Below are positions 61,484 to 64,000 of a stretch of DNA of 64,000 nt, piece after piece. Source of the DNA: Frigoriglobus tundricola (GTDB taxonomy: Bacteria; Planctomycetota; Planctomycetia; Gemmatales; Gemmataceae); the NCBI RefSeq assembly GCF_013128195.2, contig NZ_CP053452.2, positions 6,882,001 to 6,946,000 of the forward strand, given 5' to 3'. Each line of letters begins with the position of its first letter. Within the stretch, counting starts at the first letter, position 1. A program made the position numbers and the translations under genes. The notes under the pieces are model-generated. The model saw only the letters and a list, made by a program, of their open reading frames with translations. It made no database searches and was not told the DNA's origin.

Positions 61484-61918
61484 TCACTCCAGGTCAAAAT
61501 CGCCGAGAGCGTCATCGCCGAGGGCGTCCCCGAGATCGGCGAACGCCTCGATCTGGGCCAGTACGTCCCCGTCACACACGCCGGCCCGGATGAATCCGAG
61601 GTCCGTGTTGTAATCGTGGCTCAACGCCCAGTCGATGGCGTGGTCGCGGCTGAGCTGGCACAGAACGTCGAGCATGTCGCGGGTCGTCCCGTCCGGCAAC
61701 TCCGAGCGGGCCGCGCTGGCGGCGTCGTCCGGGTGCGGCTGTAAATTCGCCTTGCTGCCACCGAGCAGGTGCCCAACGGGATCGCTGGGGAAGAAGTGGA
61801 CCGGTTCGCACCCGAGCCACGTCCGCCCCTCGTTCGCCACTTCGGCGGCGCGCCGGATCGTGTCGGCCTCGGCCGGGGCGAGTGGGCGCGTCGAGTAGTA
61901 GTAAACGGTCAGTCCCAT
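61484..61918 (-). CDS. Hypothetical protein with acidic C-terminus
   Basis: A 144-residue protein of unknown family. The first 100 residues look like one domain (GLTVYYYSTRPLAPAEADTI, RTWLGCEPVHFFPSDPVGHL, DMLDVLCQLSRDHAIDWALS). The C-terminus is acidic with repeated short text (DLGDALGDDALGDFDLE). The ATG at 61918 has GGAAGGGG six bases upstream; the frame upstream is open but not protein-like. It stands alone on the minus strand. Confidence 0.6.
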   Translation of the reverse strand: MGLTVYYYSTRPLAPAEADTIRRAAEVANEGRTWLGCEPVHFFPSDPVGHLLGGSKANLQPHPDDAASAARSELPDGTTRDMLDVLCQLSRDHAIDWALSHDYNTDLGFIRAGVCDGDVLAQIEAFADLGDALGDDALGDFDLE

Positions 61919-62353
61919 CCGGTACCCCTTCCGATTTCGCGAAACGTTCAATCGCCTGTGTCGGCCGTGATACCGCCGTGCGACCGATGCGCCAAGTGAG
62001 TACGGAGACGAATCGCGCGGACGGGGCCGGCTCCGGTGCGAAGCCCCTTCAGCGGTGGCCGCTGAGGGCCACCATCGGTTGTCGCTGGATCGGCGCAACA
62101 GAGCGTTGTCCGTGTGTTCGCACCTACGGCGCCGATTCGGATCGAGAAGAACTCCTGTTTGGCCATGTGGCGGGCGCGTCCGGCGGCCCGCTGCTTCAGT
62201 CGCCCCCGCAAAGGTCCGTCAGAAGTCGCAAACCCGAACCCTTTGGGGCGCCGGAGACCGTAACGGGAGCAAAAATAGGCGTGTCGAGGGCAATTCGTCG
62301 GCAGGAGACACGATGATAGAGATGACCGGAGGTTCCGCCCTGCGAGGTGGTTC
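61919..62353. other. Intergenic region
   Basis: A 435-base region between divergent genes. It contains GCGGTGGCCGCTGAGGGCCACC near 62051, a small hairpin. I see no gene. The ribosome site GAGGTGG for the next gene is at its end. Confidence 0.45.
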
Positions 62354-62737
62354 ATGTCATCGATCGGTGGCGTCGGTAGCGGGATCTCGCCGTCCGCGCT
62401 CCTGAACCTGGTCGAGAGCGCCACGGCCGCGGCCGCGGCCGCGGTCTCGGCGAGCGCTGCAAAGGCGAGCGTGAGCGGCGCCCGCGGCGTTACTCCGGTC
62501 GCGAGCGCCCGGCCTTCGGACTCGCTCCACTTGTCGGGGCTGAGCCTCCTGGTCGCTCAACTCCAGCAGTTTCAGATCCAGCACCCGCAACTGTTCCAGC
62601 AAGTCATGGTTCACATCGCGGGGCAGCTTTACAGCGCGTCCCTCCAAACCACGGGTAACCCGGCGATCTACCTCTCGAATCTGGCGAACCTGTTCCAATC
62701 GGCCTCACAAAACGGTGATCTGTCGGCGATTTCGTAG
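62354..62737 (+). CDS. Hypothetical Ala/Ser/Gln-rich protein
   Basis: A 127-residue protein not recognised. The first 45 residues are Ala/Ser/Val-rich (ATAAAAAAVSASAAKASVSG), with the DNA for it having GGCCGCGG runs. The second half, LSLLVAQLQQFQIQHPQLFQ and NPAIYLSNLANLFQSASQNG, is helical and amphipathic. GAGGT lies six bases before the ATG. It may be a small secreted or structural protein but has no clear signal peptide. Confidence 0.6.
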   Translation: MSSIGGVGSGISPSALLNLVESATAAAAAAVSASAAKASVSGARGVTPVASARPSDSLHLSGLSLLVAQLQQFQIQHPQLFQQVMVHIAGQLYSASLQTTGNPAIYLSNLANLFQSASQNGDLSAIS

Positions 62738-62876
62738 CCCGACGGTGCGGGCCGCACTCACGTGATCGGTATAATCCTCACGGCCCACGCCCGGAGCAGG
62801 TGGTCCCGCCGGCGCCGTGCGATCATCCGTTTATTTCGCGGCGAAGCGCACGCGGGCGCCGCGGCAAGGGTTTCCC

Positions 62877-63878
62877 GTGCTCGTGACACCCGAGATCGAC
62901 CGCCAGAACCGTCGCTTTTCACTGGCGGCGAGCGCCGGTGTCGCCGCTCTCGGCGCGGCGGCCGGGTGGCTGTACCCGCCACTTTGGTTCGGGCTGGCGC
63001 TCGCTCCCGTCACCTACTGGTTTCTCCGCCGGCGGTGCCTGCGGCGCCGGGCCGCTGCGCGACGGCCGTTCCCGCCGGAGTGGCGTGACGTCCTCGAACG
63101 CCGGGTCCGGTTCTACAGCGCGTTGGACGACACGCAACAGGAACGGTTCCGTCAAATGGTGAGCGTGTTTCTGGACGAGGTCCGTGTGACCGGAGTCCGG
63201 ACCGACGTGGACGACACCATTCGCGTGCTGGTGGCCGCGGGCGCGATCATCCCGATATTCGGGTTCCACGACTGGGAGTACCACCGACTCGGCGAGGTGC
63301 TGATCTATCCCGGCGCGTTCGATCAGGAGTACCAGACCGAACGGGCGGCCGACGCGAACATTTTGGGGCTCACGGGGCTGGGCCACCTGCGCGGGGTCGT
63401 GATCCTGTCGAAGCAATCGCTTCTCGCGGGGTTCGCGGAAACCGCCGGGGCCGAAAACGTCGGCGTTCACGAGTTCGCCCACCTCGTGGAGCAGGAAGAG
63501 GTGGACCGGGGGCTCCCGCCGGAGGTTCCGGTGGAGGTCGTGCGCCAGTGGGTCGGGTACGTCGCGCGGGAACTCGCCCACCCGTCGAACCGGGGCGTCG
63601 GCATCAGCGATTACGCCTACACGAACGAACACGAGTTCTTCGCGGTGCTCTCCGAGTACTTCTTCGGCTCCCCCGAGGTCCTGCGTGCGAAGGCGCCCGC
63701 GTTGTACGACCTGCTCCGCAAACTGTTCCACCAGGACCCGGCGGCTCTTGCCCGCCACGTGCCCCGTGCGCGCCACCGGGCGCGGCCGAACGGTCCGTGC
63801 CCGTGCGGGAGCGGGAAAAAGTTCCAGGACTGCTGCTTGCACGCACCCGCGAAGCCCGCCCGTGATTCGGAAAGTTAG
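62877..63878 (+). CDS. MtfA-like zinc peptidase with C-terminal SEC-C motif
   Basis: A 333-residue protein. Two hydrophobic stretches near 15-60 (LAASAGVAALGAAAGWLYPP, LWFGLALAPVTYWFL) anchor it, followed by an MtfA (peptidase M90) domain: FGFHDWEYHRLGEVLIYPGA, the zinc motif VGVHEFAHLVEQEE (HEFAH) and the third ligand in TNEHEFFAVLSEYFFGSPEV. At the C-terminus is CPCGSGKKFQDCC, a SEC-C zinc motif like that of SecA. MtfA in E. coli acts on the Mlc pathway; the role here is unknown. GTG 62877 is chosen; a GTG at 62883 is possible. Upstream codons to 62817 lack protein character. Confidence 0.85.
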   Translation: MLVTPEIDRQNRRFSLAASAGVAALGAAAGWLYPPLWFGLALAPVTYWFLRRRCLRRRAAARRPFPPEWRDVLERRVRFYSALDDTQQERFRQMVSVFLDEVRVTGVRTDVDDTIRVLVAAGAIIPIFGFHDWEYHRLGEVLIYPGAFDQEYQTERAADANILGLTGLGHLRGVVILSKQSLLAGFAETAGAENVGVHEFAHLVEQEEVDRGLPPEVPVEVVRQWVGYVARELAHPSNRGVGISDYAYTNEHEFFAVLSEYFFGSPEVLRAKAPALYDLLRKLFHQDPAALARHVPRARHRARPNGPCPCGSGKKFQDCCLHAPAKPARDSES

Positions 63879-63973
63879 CGCGCGGGTTACGCGGACGTTG
63901 GTACGTCCGGATTCGGCATATGGATTGCATTTTGTTATGAGACGCCCATCGATTCCTCTATGTGGCGACTCTT

Positions 63974-64000
63974 ATGAACCCCTCCACCGAACCGACAGAC
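63974..64000 (+). CDS. Possible start of a gene cut by the window end
   Basis: ATG at 63974 begins MNPSTEPTD and remains open to the end. The A/T-richer stretch 63915-63960 before it could hold a promoter. With nine codons, no function can be given. Confidence 0.3.

Noticed and set aside
63958-63975. Five-codon ATG frame MWRLL
   Set aside because: Too short to support, and it merely overlaps the later ATG at 63974.
1-64000. tRNA or rRNA genes
   Set aside because: No cloverleaf with TTCRANNC-type arm or rRNA core text was noticed on reading; a tRNAscan run would be decisive.

Overview
The window is very GC-rich, densely coding DNA that reads as a chromosomal segment of a planctomycete, most likely Gemmata or a close relative (Gemmataceae). 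Pointers are secreted DUF1080 and N,N-dimethylformamidase-like proteins, a TAT-exported Gfo/Idh/MocA oxidoreductase, an ECF sigma factor carrying a long C-terminal extension across a membrane segment, lpxB (lipid A, so a Gram-negative envelope), TadE/TadG-like pseudopilins, and many long intergenic palindromes. No rRNA, tRNA, CRISPR array, integrase or transposase was recognised.

Layout. 1-2848: acyl carrier protein and KAS II, then a MoeB/ThiF-rhodanese fusion. 2897-8885: MFS permease, a heavily modified Tex transcription accessory protein, and a C39-like membrane peptidase. 8977-15958: a PIG-L deacetylase, then a minus-strand ABC-2 export operon (ATPase, permease, large anchored accessory protein). 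16239-20759: HEPN protein plus overlapping partner, TrmB-like methyltransferase, UbiB/ABC1 kinase, and a small cysteine-rich protein. 20861-30338: mostly minus-strand secreted or stress genes: DinB-like, purple acid phosphatase, a sigma factor-PPIase fusion with a tandem paralogue that lacks the sigma part, a dimethylformamidase-like protein, an oxidoreductase and a DUF1080 protein. 30434-36661: acyl-CoA dehydrogenase, VWA/CoxE-like protein, and a GspF-GspE-STAS cluster. 37074-44437: PAC2 protein, APH-like/AAA kinase fusion, CBM9-like protein, MBL/beta-CASP nuclease, and an ABC-2 transporter. 44729-48854: a VWA TadG-like protein and two TadE-like proteins. 49239-53918: AMP nucleosidase, RNase Z-like protein, small membrane proteins and DinB. 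54084-58067: a CUT2 sugar ABC transporter. 58365-64000: small conserved proteins, lpxB, a DtxR-type regulator, and an MtfA peptidase fused to a SEC-C motif.

The most unusual content is: (i) the ECF sigma factor fused through a membrane segment to a SurA/PpiC-like chaperone domain, next to a tandem copy from which the sigma domains appear to have been deleted; (ii) a Tex protein with a long Pro/Ala-rich insertion inside its YqgF domain and several apparent frame breaks in GC-rich low-complexity DNA; (iii) a HEPN protein overlapping an unrecognised partner; (iv) at least five families of intergenic palindromic or tandem repeats, some with perfect 25-48 bp arms. Several apparent frameshifts fall at or near G/C-rich runs, so sequencing error must be considered beside real variation.
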